Assembly (NCBI GenBank): GCA_000827495.1 | Contig: KN817560.1 | Span: forward strand, 190,772-254,771 | DNA: 64,000 bases | Source: Hypholoma sublateritium FD-334 SS-4 | Lineage: Eukaryota; Basidiomycota; Agaricomycetes; Agaricales; Strophariaceae | Reading direction: 5' to 3' | Part shown: piece after piece, positions 51,336 through 62,585 of the stretch | Layout of the letters: each line of letters opens with the position of its first letter | Position numbering within the stretch: the first letter of the stretch is position 1 | Program-made: the position numbers and the translations under genes | Notes under the pieces: generated by a model | What the model saw: the letters and a program-made list of their open reading frames with translations, nothing else | The model's database searches: none | What the model was told of the DNA's origin: nothing

Positions 51336-52884
51336 TCAAGGTTCTATTGTCCTTTCGAGCCCTGCGGTTTCTGCGAATGAGTCGGTCACAAGTCTAATTG
51401 GGATGGTAATTTTTAGGGGAATAAGCGAGGTAGGTTTGAAGGTATTAGGCGGGGTTATTGTGAGGCAGATGAAGTCCTTTAAGCAGCAGATTAGCCGACA
51501 GTTTGATAGAGATGTTCAATTCACTAACCTTGACTTGCACGTGGGCGGCCATGAACCCACTCACAAGTTTTTCGTCGTCAACGGAGAGCTCGCCTTCCCA
51601 GTCGATGTGGCTCTCTGGGCAAAACTCGCCCGGCGGCGCGTACCAGGACATCAGGTCCGGTGGCACCGGGGAGACAGAACCTTCCGCCAGGCTGACGTTC
51701 TTCCAAGAGTGCCCGTTCTTGAGAGACACCGAGATCTGCCGGAGGAGGGTCACCCGAAGCAGCGGCTCTGCCGGCGCAGAACGCTTCTTGGGCAAGGTCT
51801 CGACGGTGTTGTGCGAGTCCGCAGACATGACGCGATCGAGCATGGTGCCGGAGAACAACTCTCTAAGTGAATGGACGGCACCAGAAATTTGGACGTGAAA
51901 CGGAATTTTCTCTCCCAGGCCGTATATTCTGCCGGCAGGGACAAACAGCTGTGGTTTAAAGTGATAAGAATTGTGGGATGAAAGAAATGCGACAAACATG
52001 ACTTACATTAGCACTAAGCGGGGGTGTCAGCTCTGTGGTGGCGTTTGAAGAGTATCTTTTGAGGTAGGATACCGCTTGGTGCCATTCTTCTGGCGTCGAT
52101 TTGATGGAGGAGAAGAAACAATCGCTGTATATGATTGGGCGGTGCGGACGCGTTCGTGGAATGTATGAAAAGGGAAGCAGAATACTGCGGGAATGTATAT
52201 TCACATCATCGAAAATGCCTTGGATTAGAGGATAGACGTACTGCTTTGTTTTGGGCCAAACAGCGCCTACTTTCTGGTGGCGAAGTCGCGAAACAATAAA
52301 ATGTAGCTGATAGCCAGCGCGTACGAAAAGGCTTGGGAGGTTGTAATATGACGCGTTGTAGGATGGCGGCAGAGGAATGTTTTGACCGTTATGCTGGAAT
52401 GTCGACGGAATAAGGATGTTGAAAGGGAGTTGGCTTGGACAAGGCAAGCCTTGCGACGTAGTGTGCGACCACAATGTGTAAGTGTCGGCGAATAGTTTTA
52501 CAGATTCACTGCCTCCGTTCGAGATGGTGGCATCTAGTTTGCCCTCGATCTACCATTGCAGAAGAAATATGGGAACGAGATATGGAAATATAGGTTGTAA
52601 ATACCTACCTTGAGGACGACGTCGAGGACTGTTTCGCTTCGCTCGAGAAGGATGTTCCCACTAATCACGCCACGGCGCCCGTACGTCGGTGTCGACGCGT
52701 CTTCCACCTGGTCATCTAATGTTATCGTGGTCTTTCCGGCCTTCTTGATGAACAAGGACGTCGGCGGTGATCGCGATGCGCGTGAACGCGGTGTCTGCTG
52801 AAGCGATCTCTCACCAGTCGCGAGCTCGCAAGAGTATGAGGGCACGGGAGCCAATGAGGCGTAGCTCGGGAGTTCAAAATCCAT
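51336..52884 (-). CDS. Alpha-arrestin-like protein
   Basis: Arrestin-fold adaptor, in fungi typically linking Rsp5 ubiquitin ligase to plasma-membrane transporters. Four exons, starting MDFELPSYASLAPVPSYS; exon 1 is 52884-52609. The N-lobe has RRGVISGNILLERSETVLDV, IEGKLDATISNGGSESV and TYTLWSHTTSQGLPCPSQLP. The central strand region has FNILIPSTFQ, PSYNASYYNLPSLFVRAGY and HFIVSRLRHQK. The C-lobe contains LFVPAGRIYGLGEKIPFHVQ, RVTLLRQISVSLKN and SWYAPPGEFCPESHIDWEGE. The last exon holds DFICLTITPPNTFKP and PIRLVTDSF. An N-terminal LPSY (PY-like) is a possible weak Rsp5 contact. Transport substrate is unknown. Confidence 0.82.
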
Positions 52885-53480
52885 TGGGCTTGAGTTGTCG
52901 GACAGGACCAGGAGGATGGAATATGGATAGCCGTAGTGTCGAATACCAGGTATTCATAGGTGCAGAAAACATGATTATTACGAAGATGAGTCACTTCGAA
53001 ATCTAGGGTACCTGCAAAGCGCTTAGTGAGCCAAAAATACTGGAGAACTGAGTCCGATGGCGAATTATGGCGGTGCCTGAAATCTTCAAAGTGCAACTCC
53101 CTTGGAACGCGGTCATCGGCTTGCTAAGCATTTGTGACTCGCATAAGATCCGGTCTCATGCCTGTACAACCCCAAATTCCGACGGCCAAGGAGCCTCTTC
53201 GACAGGCGCTACAAAAACAGCGGCAATCTTTTTTGGGACGCTTATATTTATGGCAAAACCGAATGCCTCTAGGAGAGGTTTGGTAGTACAACAGTTCGGG
53301 ATTGTCCCTATAAATCAGATATAACAATAGCGTCAAGAACATATACAAAAGAAGTATGTCTCAACAATACAAGAATCGTATAAAGACAAAGGATGTACAG
53401 ATGGCTTGCAATATGCGAGTCCGATCTGGCTCCGAGGTTTTGTGAGATTGCCCATAGCAAGTTACTTGAAGATGACCGTG
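52885..53480. other. Intergenic region
   Basis: 596 bp between two minus-strand genes, holding the arrestin promoter and the 3' flank of the two-helix protein gene. A minus-strand frame across 52722-53096 is only an upstream extension that overlaps the arrestin start in another phase. Confidence 0.45.
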
Positions 53481-54494
53481 TCAAAGTCGCCCTTCGCGGG
53501 GGGAAGCAACCTGTGTGGACTGTAATCGATTGAGCGTATCTTCTAACTGCCGCGACCGGTCGGCATTTTGTATCTCTTCCCACTGTTCATCGCTACTGAC
53601 ATAACTGAGATGGCGCATTGTCGTCGATGTTTGGCTATGAACCGACGGGGGACGCTGGACGCGCAAACTATCCCGTAAATATCCCTGGAGAAGGAGGGTG
53701 CTGCCTCGCGTATTGCCGTAGGCGGGCGGTGGGGGTGCAGCTATGAGATTATCTTCCACATCCCCAGTGCCAACACCGCTTTGGGAAAGAGCAGCAGCAT
53801 ACGTCGGAAGTGGTGGTCTATTCCACGGTGCAAACGCGATTGTTGTGCTGTCCGCAGTCGCCGGAATCCTTCTGTGGCGAGGAAGTACTTCGCCGGGGTG
53901 TTTGTGGCTATATCGTTCCCCGCGCATCCGGAAAAGCCGGCGTTCCAAGAATACAAGCTGTACGACAGCTGCGACGAGGAAGATAACGTGAACCAAAACA
54001 GTGGAGGATCCTCCGGCCGGCATATTTTCACCTTGTGAAGCCATGTGTTGCAAGAGTTTCGTCGAGAAAAACCATGCTACACCTGTGCCTCCTAAGAGCA
54101 AGATTTGTGCGGTGAACTGAACGATGGTAGCTGATTGAACACCACCAAACGACTTCTTTGGTTTCAAGAAAAATAGAATGTGGGCTGATTTAGTGATGGA
54201 TACTGTGCTCAAAGTAGATGTTTCATTGTTAGGAGGCGGCGGGATGTCAGGACTGGTTGTCGGCGACGCAGATGAAGGGCCAGGCACTGTTTGCAAAGGA
54301 CCTCTGTCTGCTGGATGCCGTTCAGGAAGGTCAACGTCGGATGCGTTTCCGTGAGGTATTGCTGAGACATCGTGCACCCCATCTACATATCCGATTTCGC
54401 CACGTTTCGAGGGCAATGGATCTGCTTGAGGGCGTACTTCCGTGGCGGTGGTGGTGTTTACAGGAAGTGGACTCTGGGGTAATGGTGATGACAT
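53481..54494 (-). CDS. Two-helix membrane protein with PY motifs, unknown function
   Basis: Family not recognised. Single exon of about 337 aa from the Met at 54494 (MSSPLPQSPLPVNTTTATEV). A Met 90 nt upstream keeps the frame but would add a Ser/Leu/Arg-rich stretch. The first 130 residues are Pro/Ser/Thr-rich and disordered. Two hydrophobic helices follow (QSATIVQFTAQILLLGGTG and STVLVHVIFLVAAVVQLVFL), then a basic segment (ERRLFRMRGERYSHKH) and a long cytosolic tail. The tail holds NRPPLPTYAAAL and APPPPAYGN; the second is a perfect PPxY motif that could bind a WW-domain ubiquitin ligase such as Rsp5. The arrestin next door is the kind of adaptor that works with Rsp5, but a link is speculative. 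Confidence 0.7.
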   Translation of the reverse strand: MSSPLPQSPLPVNTTTATEVRPQADPLPSKRGEIGYVDGVHDVSAIPHGNASDVDLPERHPADRGPLQTVPGPSSASPTTSPDIPPPPNNETSTLSTVSITKSAHILFFLKPKKSFGGVQSATIVQFTAQILLLGGTGVAWFFSTKLLQHMASQGENMPAGGSSTVLVHVIFLVAAVVQLVFLERRLFRMRGERYSHKHPGEVLPRHRRIPATADSTTIAFAPWNRPPLPTYAAALSQSGVGTGDVEDNLIAAPPPPAYGNTRGSTLLLQGYLRDSLRVQRPPSVHSQTSTTMRHLSYVSSDEQWEEIQNADRSRQLEDTLNRLQSTQVASPREGRL

Positions 54495-56011
54495 TATATG
54501 AATGGAATATAAAATGAATAACGGCCGGCGTAGAGAAAGTGAGAATCGGAACGAGCTCAGCTCTAAAAGAATGTAAAGGGACAAGGATTGGTTGTAGCCT
54601 CCGTGGTCAACTGGTCACTACAGAGGGGAGGAGAGGGAGTCGTTTTGTCGCCTCCGCTCGATTGAATCCTGTGACTGATCAGGCGTAACCATAGTCACAC
54701 AATCTGTTAACCTCGAATAATTGGTCAGTTCCAACTTCCAAGTCAGTTCTACTTACTTATTGTGTTCGTTGTGTGTTCGCAGGCAAATAGTAGGGCCTTG
54801 TCGAGCAACTTTCGAAATGAAAGCTGGATTTTGTAGTGATATCCGTTTTCTGAGGGCGCTTGTGCCAAGCTCGAGCAACCATCTAAGTTGGGAAGCCTCC
54901 GAAAGCAGAAAGCCGCTCACTTCAGCTAACTTAGAGTTCTAAGTATAGAAAACGGCGTACTTTCGCATATTTCAGCCATGAGAAATTCAAAGAATTTTTT
55001 CCCTTCATTTTATCGATCTAGTCAGCTCCTCATTCAGTTTATTAAAATTGAACGAAAAATAAAGCGGGGGGGATGAACAAGAATAATGAATCAATCAGTA
55101 GTACAAACGAAGACGATTGATATGATATATGTTGTCGGAAGACAACCTGAACCTGACGACCAAGTTTTGACAGAGTTTTGGTCATTAAATTCAATAATTG
55201 ACCGAGAAGGACTCAAGGGTACTCCAAAAACGTGGGGCAGCTGCGGCACTTACATAGTTCAAGCTGCATAAATATTTTGCGGAAGCAACGTGCGGAATAT
55301 TTAGTGCTCAAGATCCGAGGAAACCTGCCACCATTCTCACTCACAATTTTTAGGGTGCAAATTTCGGGCCTCCGTACGGGCGCTCTTGGACTAGCTTGGA
55401 TGCCGTTTTGCGGGACCACTCTGCGCTTTATATTTCATTTGGAATTGGTATACGAGATTGACCTGGGCGCTTAAATGTAAGAACTGATGTCATTGAGCCC
55501 CTTTTTGCAGGAGGGTATTCATTACACCTAGCGCCTGGAGAAGGTTTTTAGAGATGTACAAGTACCTCATAATTGGTTTGTTGGGACACATTTGGGGTCA
55601 GTATGACCGGGTTGTGGAATTGAAAGTTGCGGGAGCTTGCAAGATCCGCCCATGCGCCTCCAGTGAGCGCACCTAAGCGCACCGACCTTCCTCCTGTCTC
55701 CTCGTATCTCTCCGTGTCCGTTCCGAGAAATCATATCGCAATTCCAATTCATGTTCATCAAATCAAAATTGAAAGATATAAGAATTGCGTCACTACTACT
55801 AGAGCGTAGTCAGCACCCCAGGATCCCTAGAAATTCCAAATTTCAGTGACTCGATTGCAGTTTGCCCAGACAAGCATCAAGGCAACATACCACATCTCAC
55901 GATAGGAGATGAGAAAGGTAAACGTGCTTGATCATGACGGTGCTTGATGGGTACCTCGACAATCATCCGAATAATGACAGTATATATATGACACATAATG
56001 TAGGTTGCACA
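54495..56011. other. Intergenic region without recognisable gene
   Basis: 1.5 kb, AT-rich in the middle. Short frames only; none with a domain. It holds the promoter of the two-helix protein gene and the 3' flank of the DCTN4 gene. Confidence 0.5.
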
Positions 56012-57962
56012 CTAGAAATCTGTTTCGGCTCTTGGTTCATCGCGAGGAATGATGTGCCCAAGGTCAACAACGGTATAAAAGGCAAACGTTTTCACTTCTG
56101 GTTGCTTATTGGCGGCCGATGAAGATTTGGAAGTAGACGAGGGCCCATCGCCGTCATTACTTTCAGATGGGGTGGGGTCGTCCGATCGGTACGTGTACGA
56201 GACGAGCATGTTGAACTATCGCCGTGTCTTCGTTAGCAGTGAACTTTGGCAAAACAGAGAATAAGTGACATACCTTGACGTCTCCTCTTGCTTCTTTCCC
56301 AATCACCACTTCCCCACCCACCAATGTGACGTTCGCCCGTCTCTCTAAGACGCCCACAGTTCGAACTTTTCCTCGGCCATCAGTCTCGCGGCCGCCTTTC
56401 ATACCGAACTCGTCGCCATCGTCCACACCGAACATGTCTTCGTCGTCTTCATATTCCCAAGCCTCCGCAAATGCTGCAACAGAAAAGCCCGATGATGGCA
56501 GGGAAATCGCAAAGGGTGGTCGGCGAGCTTTCTCGGGTGAGCCGTCCTTCACCGGAGCTGTGGAGACGTTCATTCGTGGTGCTGATAGCCTGACTTGTAT
56601 GGGATCATAGAGAGGATTACTCAGAGCAAGATGGAACGCATAAGTCTTCCCTGCGTGCATATTTGATGCAGAAATGCTGGCGTCTTCCACCGCCGCGGCT
56701 GTTGATTTTCCAAGTTGTTTCTTAGCCAGTTCGGCCTTAGCCTTCTGAGCGTGTGGGAGCGCGACAGTGATAGCTGGAAGATAATTAGCAGCGACTAATT
56801 TGATTTTATACCGAACAGACTGCGCTTTCTGTTCGGGTTTGATCAGAATATGCGTGCAAGATGGGCAACGTTTGGATCGTTTTGAATGGAGGGGGATTCG
56901 TAGAGGTTTTAGTTCTCTGCCACGATGTTAGCTCATTTCCAGCGGGAAATAGGCGTAACGCACTTCGTTTGTAGCGGAGAAATCCAGCTATTGACCCATC
57001 GTTGTTCTAACGTCGCGATTGACCCTATAGTTTCTATGTGATCCATAAGTTCGACGTCCGCTTCTCCACCTCCATACGCGCTGGTTTTCGAGATCTCGAC
57101 GCGACTCCTGTATTCGGGCATCTCGTCCTTGTTCCTGCTTCTGTCCTTCCCACTACCCCCTCTCCCGGACGTGGTTCGCGTTAAAGGCTGGTACTTGCTG
57201 ACGCCGGGAATATCGCGCGCTAAAGCGGCGGAAGCAGCAGCTGTAATAGAATTGGAATGAGCGTGATGTGAATGGGCGGCACTGCTGGCATGAGCAGTAG
57301 TATTGCCGCCGATGGTAGAAGAAAGCGAGGATGCACGTAGAAAGGGTTCAAAATGCTCCTTCAAACGTTCAAATTCTAGTGAATCTGGCGCGGAGTCTTC
57401 GTATTTCTGCAGTTGTGCTAAATTCGGGGACGTTCAGCGCGCTTCTGGTAGACAGCGATAGATCCTCCTCACCAGCGAGTCCGGTAGGCTTTTCAAAGGT
57501 TATCCCTACTTCGGCAGAGTCCCATCGACAGTGGTTGCAGTAGAGGAAGAAAGGAGGCTCGTTCAGAGAGCTTATGGGCATGGATAGGCGACTATCGCCA
57601 GTGTCAGGAGGATCCGAGGGAACCACTGAGAGGGTATTTCGGCAGTTTGGACACATAAAACAATTTCGAGCGCATCTGAGTGTTCGATCAGTATGTAAGA
57701 GTATTGGCTTAGAGAAGTTCATAGCATACCTGTTCTTTTCAGCGCGCACGCTGGCACTCGGTACCTCAAAGAGACAATTCGGGCAGTAATAGGAGCTGAC
57801 TTCAATGGAGACACAACGATTGCATCGAACAGCGTCGCATTCTTCGCAAAAGAAAAGGGTATGCAGGGGATGGAAGCTATATGACGACGACGGTAGATTC
57901 GGAGGCGGAGGATGCGGGGAAGACGAGAGACAGGAGCAGTGGTACAAAATAGATGGTGGCAT
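56012..57962 (-). CDS. DCTN4: Dynactin subunit 4 (p62)
   Basis: Pointed-end subunit of the dynactin complex, the cofactor of cytoplasmic dynein for nuclear and organelle transport along microtubules. Start at 57962: MPPSILYHCSCLSSSPHP. The N-terminal Cys-rich zinc region has FFCEECDAVRCNRCV, SSYYCPNCLFEVPS, FMCPNCRNTLSV and FFLYCNHCRWDSAEVGITF. The middle includes EFERLKEHFEPFLRAS and a His/Ser/Ala-rich insert. A second Cys pair lies in SKRCPSCTHILIKPEQKAQ, then VRYKIKLVAANYLPAITVAL. The C-terminal beta-rich region has AFHLALSNPLYDPIQVRLSA, VTLVGGEVVIGKEARGDVK and TFAFYTVVDLGHIIPRDE. About seven exons. Intact, with complete zinc ligands. Confidence 0.93.
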
Positions 57963-58203
57963 TGCAGTGAGGCTTGCGTCTTTGCGCACTCATCAATATG
58001 ACTTCAACTAAAAAACTGATTTCACATAGTTGCAAAATTCTCATTTGGTGATTCTCATAAGTATGTATGTAATTTCAGATATACATAACATCGTACGTCT
58101 ACGAGCTTGTGCTACCACCCTTTTTCTACAACAGAATGCATTTTTGTAGTCAGTTCAAGTTGGGTCTCGTAGTAAGAGGTCCCAACAAGTGAACGGATGA
58201 GAC

Positions 58204-59990
58204 TCAGATGCCATTTTGAGAGTCAATTATGAGCTTCTTTGCCCGGTTAGACCTGGGAGCGATGCTGCATTCGAAAGGAAGGGGAAGGGGATGGCTGTAC
58301 GTCACCAAGTCAATATAGGGAATATGGGCCACCGAAGATCAGTGGAACGACGTACACAAGTAAACCATCAGTATATTCACCATCCCTTGCGCATCTTTTA
58401 AGGGTCTGATGTCGAACGTCGACAGGACTCTCGCGACCGCTAGCCACACCTATATTGAGTGAATGGGAAAGCTGATCAAATCTGGTTATGTGTATTTCAA
58501 TGCGCTTACTGTGGCAAGAGCCGCATGGCGACCAGGGCAAATTCTACGAATGAAATGTTTTGAAATTGTGCTATGCTTTGATAATACAGAATCAGAAATG
58601 CCGACCGTTTGCCAAAACAAAAACATAGGTCACGTCGTAATTGTTGAGCTTCCCGTTTTCGTCAAAGCAGCGATCCGGATTAAATTCTTCTGGATTTCTG
58701 TAAACTGTAGGATACCGAGTAAATGTCCTGTTGGGATCAGATTGAATCTATCTTCATATTCCAATGAGGCTTGGACATCATCGACATACCAGACGTTTGG
58801 TACCACCGTTGTTCCTGCATAATCATGTAGGATTGAGTTCGTGCTACGGCATCCGTGATTGACTCACGCACCTTTTGGAATAAAATATCCTTGGTAAACA
58901 TCACCTGCGGTAGCAGCATGGAAAACGCAAAGTGAAAGGACTGGTCGGAATCGTAAAACTTCTCGGAAAAGGTTTTGAAGGTATGGCAAAGAATCTTGAT
59001 CATCATAGCTTACAAGTCGGTCGTTGCCTACAATTTTGTCGATTTCTTGCTATACTTTCCGTTAAACATCTGGGAAAGCGGACATTGCATGAAAGAAAGT
59101 TCCCAACGACGAGCTAGACGAAAACCATACCTCAGTCAAATATTCTTCGATGAAAGGGCTCCAACAGTACTTATTGTATCAGCTCCAGCTTGTGAATATT
59201 ATAAACATTAAAGGGCTTTCTGACGTCGGAGGATACCTTACTGCTTACCAGCGTGCCGAAGATACCAAAGGAGGTGAGTCGTTCCAGCTGCCTTACAAAA
59301 CATATATATTGTGAGTTCAAGGCGGAGAATTGATAATCCGTACTCACTATTGACTTCTGTGCATATTCATTTGGAACCTGTTGCATTTCGTTGATGATTA
59401 GAACAACTGATGATGCGTATCGCTTGATTTCAGCTCCAGGAAGCTACGAAGGAAGAAACCGGAGAAAAGGAAGGAGGTTCACAATTGCAGCACCAGGAAA
59501 AGATGATTACGATAGTACGGCAAGTGCATCCTCCGCAAGTAGGACAAAAGAGTCTTCGATACTTTTTATGTCATACCCATAAACTGTGGATATGACTACA
59601 GAAGCTGTAAGTCTACATATTTGAATTTACGCCATCGTCGTGATATTTGGTATCAAAGTGCTCACTTTCTAATGTGGACTATATACTTGTCCGGGTCCTC
59701 GAGAGGGTCGTGTACGAAGTCGATTACGTTCCTGGCCTGTTTGGGTCGATACTCGACAGATGCACTAGGTTTGTATGTTTATTGGAGCAGACGCCGGTGT
59801 AAGGGTGGTCCCTTACAACCATATATAGCACTGGGTTTAAAGGTGGATGGCCATCTCTAAACACGCCTTTTGGCTGGGTTGGTTGAGCGCCAGCGCTCTC
59901 TCCCTTCTTCCAGCCGGTGCTTCTGCCAATCACCACAAGACTTGAATGCGGTAGTAAAGGTCCAACCGATCCTAGTATTTCAGATTGATT
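58204..59990 (-). pseudogene. Cytochrome P450 pseudogene
   Basis: Decayed basidiomycete P450. Recognisable in order on the minus strand: YRPKQARNVIDFVHDPLED, YGYDIKSIEDSFVLLAEDAL, AAIVNLLPFLRFLPS, PGAEIKRYASSVV, I-helix AGADTISTV, QEIDKIVGNDRLVSYDDQDS, K-helix ExxR in NLFREVLRFRPVLSL, GDVYQGYFIPKG, TVVPNVW, YRNPEEFNPDRCFDENGK, heme-binding RICPGRHAALATV (Cys codon at 58539-58537) and a terminal PFECSIAPRS. Four in-frame stops interrupt it (59508-59506, 59446-59444, 59064-59062, 59052-59050). A missing base just before the GFGKR segment of the heme loop shifts the frame. The N-terminus is poorly preserved. Not functional. Confidence 0.85.
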
Positions 59991-60193
59991 GCCTGTGTTC
60001 GTCGATAAGGATAAGAATAAGGTCAACCTTGGGTAAACCGTCAATGGATTTGCAATACATAGATATTAAAAGTGAAGGAGAAATTGGGGAGAAATTGGGG
60101 AGAAAGTTGGGAGTTGTCTGCGACACGTGTCGACTTAACAGTCACAATTAAAATGCTAACAGTGGGCTTCACAAGCCAAGTAACAGATGAATC

Positions 60194-62387
60194 ATGACAG
60201 TCAATTTGTCCAATGTTACATCCTCTCAAGCTGGCCTTTCTTCAAGCCTTCGGGCTTCCGAGTCTTTTGCGGAGGTACTAGAAGGGATGCAGTCAAAGGA
60301 TGCAGGTTTCGTCGCACTTCTTCCTCCAAAATTGAGACTGAGCATTGATTTGGAAAATACCTACTTTACATTATTGTTCCCAATGTCTTAGATCTCGATG
60401 AACCATATACTAGCTGGATGCGACCTGCCCTTCCGAATCCTGGTCAAGAAAAACATATCAGTCCGTGAACAATTCAACCTTGCCGTGATGCTTCAGGCTT
60501 CAAGGACTGTCTGTGACAAAAAATTTCAGCTTTCCAACATATTGAGGTACGAGAAAATAACCAACCATCTGGGCGCTCAGAAATACATCTTTTTGGAGTC
60601 ACCAAAGTGAGTAGCTGAATGGTTGTAAAGTCTCCAATCTGACCTGAAAAGAGCAGGCTAGTCACTCTATCCTTGTTCGCGTTCTCGGGTTCGAACACTA
60701 CTTTTATTATCCTGCTCCGCAAGGAATTTCGGAGGACGACCTGGGGTGCTTGAAAGAATACATTAACGCAAGTAATCATCATACTTGCATGGTGGTCATC
60801 TCTCAAAACAATGCGGTCGTGTATTAGGAATGCCTCGTTGAAATTGCCATCTCTGAGATCGAACTGGAAAGCCAATCTGTCTCTCGTGCCAGAGAGCCTC
60901 TACTATTTTTAAAGATATATTTATTCGACCACCGCCAAATGCGACGCGTGAAAGATGAGTAGTATATTCATTACCTGATCGTAGACTGTGTTGACATCCA
61001 AGCGTCGCTACAAACATTTTCTCACTTCAGGAGCTTGCGAATATCGCAATATCTTCTCATCTCCAGAATTAAGTTACGAGACTACCGTTCCTTACTTTCT
61101 GCGATTTATGCTAGATAATGGGGTAAGCGTATCCTTTACTACGCATTTGTATCTTAATACATTGTGATATAGATTACTCCAATGTCCTGGATTCAAATCC
61201 CCGCAAAACGATACACCCGCATAGCTTCCGAACGCGCGGTTTCATTCTGCCAACTGGAAGTGACTGTTCCGTAGGTTTTTGAAATGAATGTCGCTATTCG
61301 ATATTGACTGGGAAGCTTACTCAAAATTTATCTGTGGTAGGTTTGAGTCGCTTCTCAAATGCAAGCCTGTTGAAAACAGCGAAAAATCTGCACCATTTCG
61401 AATCCTAAGTTTCGACCTAGAATGTAACGTACGGCCGGACGGTCAATTTTCTAATGCTCAAGATCAAGAGGTTGTACAAATAGGCAACATGGTTTCCACC
61501 TACGGCAGTAAGAACTTCCATGCCAATAAAGATATAGACGATGATCTGACTCACAGCTACCTGATGTTCCTAGGTGAGGAGGAACCTTTCAGCAGAACCA
61601 TTTTCACTCTTGGTTCTTGCTCAGCAATCTCCGGTTCTCAGGTGTTTTCCTTTGAAGACGAGTCGAAGATGCTCATGGCGTGGAAAAAGTTCTTTATCGA
61701 AGTAGATCCAGATATTGTCACTGGTTACAACATAACCCAATTTGACATACCCTATCTCTTGAATCGTGCACGGGCTTTAATGCTACGTGACTTTCCGTTT
61801 CTCGGAAGAATCAAAGGTGCGCCGTTGATTTGTTTACTCTCGCAGATCGTCCTGCATTCCTTCTCACTCTGGAGTCTGATTTCCGAGTCTTAGCATCCCC
61901 TCAGCGTCTTGTATTACGCCAACCTAATTTCTTGGAATGTCCGGGATATGATGGGCGTCTACTTCTTGACGTGTACCACCATATCAGGGAAAATCACCCT
62001 GGATTGGAAGGGCAAGGGGCATATAAATTGAGCGCTGTCTCTGAGCACTTCTTGAAGGACAGGAAAGAAGACATCCATTACACCGAAATACCAAGGTTAC
62101 AGTCAGAAAGCGCGGACACCCGTCGCCAGCTTGCTGTGTATTGTCTCAAGGTGGATGTTTATGGAATATCGCCCATACTGTCAGCATAATTTTGAACACG
62201 CTTTCAGGACGTTTACCTCCCTTTGCGTCTGATGAAGAAACTGAAATGCTTCGAAAGAGAAGTGAACGAGGCAAAAGACGCACATGTGCCTTACAACGCA
62301 TTGAGGGTTTCCCGTTCCCTCAAAGTAATTGCCAGGCGATACCGTGATGCAATGGATCGAGAGTGCATTCTAGTGGACGCACAATGA
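60194..62387 (+). pseudogene. POL3: Truncated DNA polymerase delta catalytic-subunit paralogue, exonuclease domain only
   Basis: Nine exons (60194-60305, 60392-60460, 60530-60606, 60657-60947, 61003-61122, 61173-61270, 61341-61816, 61894-62150, 62208-62387) join without frame loss to 560 codons, broken only by one TAG at 60825-60827. N-terminal B-family signature: ESFAEVLEGM, SWMRPALPNPG, EIHLFGVTK, LVRVLGFEHYFYYPAPQG, DDLGCLKEYINA, then LSYETTVPYFLRFMLDNG and MSWIQIPAKRY. The DEDDy exonuclease is complete: Exo I FRILSFDLEC, Exo II GYNITQFDIPYLL, Exo III YCLKDVYLPLRLMKKL. It ends at CILVDAQ exactly where the polymerase palm should begin; no palm, fingers or thumb follow. The TAG could be read as a Gln codon mutated by C to T. 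Either a young pseudogene or, if the TAG is suppressed or spliced out, a stand-alone exonuclease. Confidence 0.85.
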
Positions 62388-62585
62388 AGGTCCAATTGCA
62401 TGCATTGTTTTCTCTAATATATATTGAATGGTTGTGAGTTGCAAGCTTTCATGCACATGTCCCAAGGGTTGTCCTGAAAACTTCTAATTCTTTGACCTAG
62501 ATCTTATTATTTGGCATCTATGTTGAGCGCTACAGATTATACCTCAACTACACACATATAAAGTAATGTAATTCGTGATTTCTGC

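Noticed and set aside
53743..54038. Plus-strand frames opposite the two-helix protein gene
   Set aside because: Antisense shadows of a single long minus-strand coding exon with clear transmembrane and proline-rich features.
54720..55810. Short frames between the two-helix protein and dynactin p62 genes
   Set aside because: All under about 80 codons with no domain, no splice continuity and AT-rich composition.
60474..60875. 133-codon minus-strand frame
   Set aside because: It is antisense to the Pol delta-like exons, which explain the sequence better in conserved motifs.
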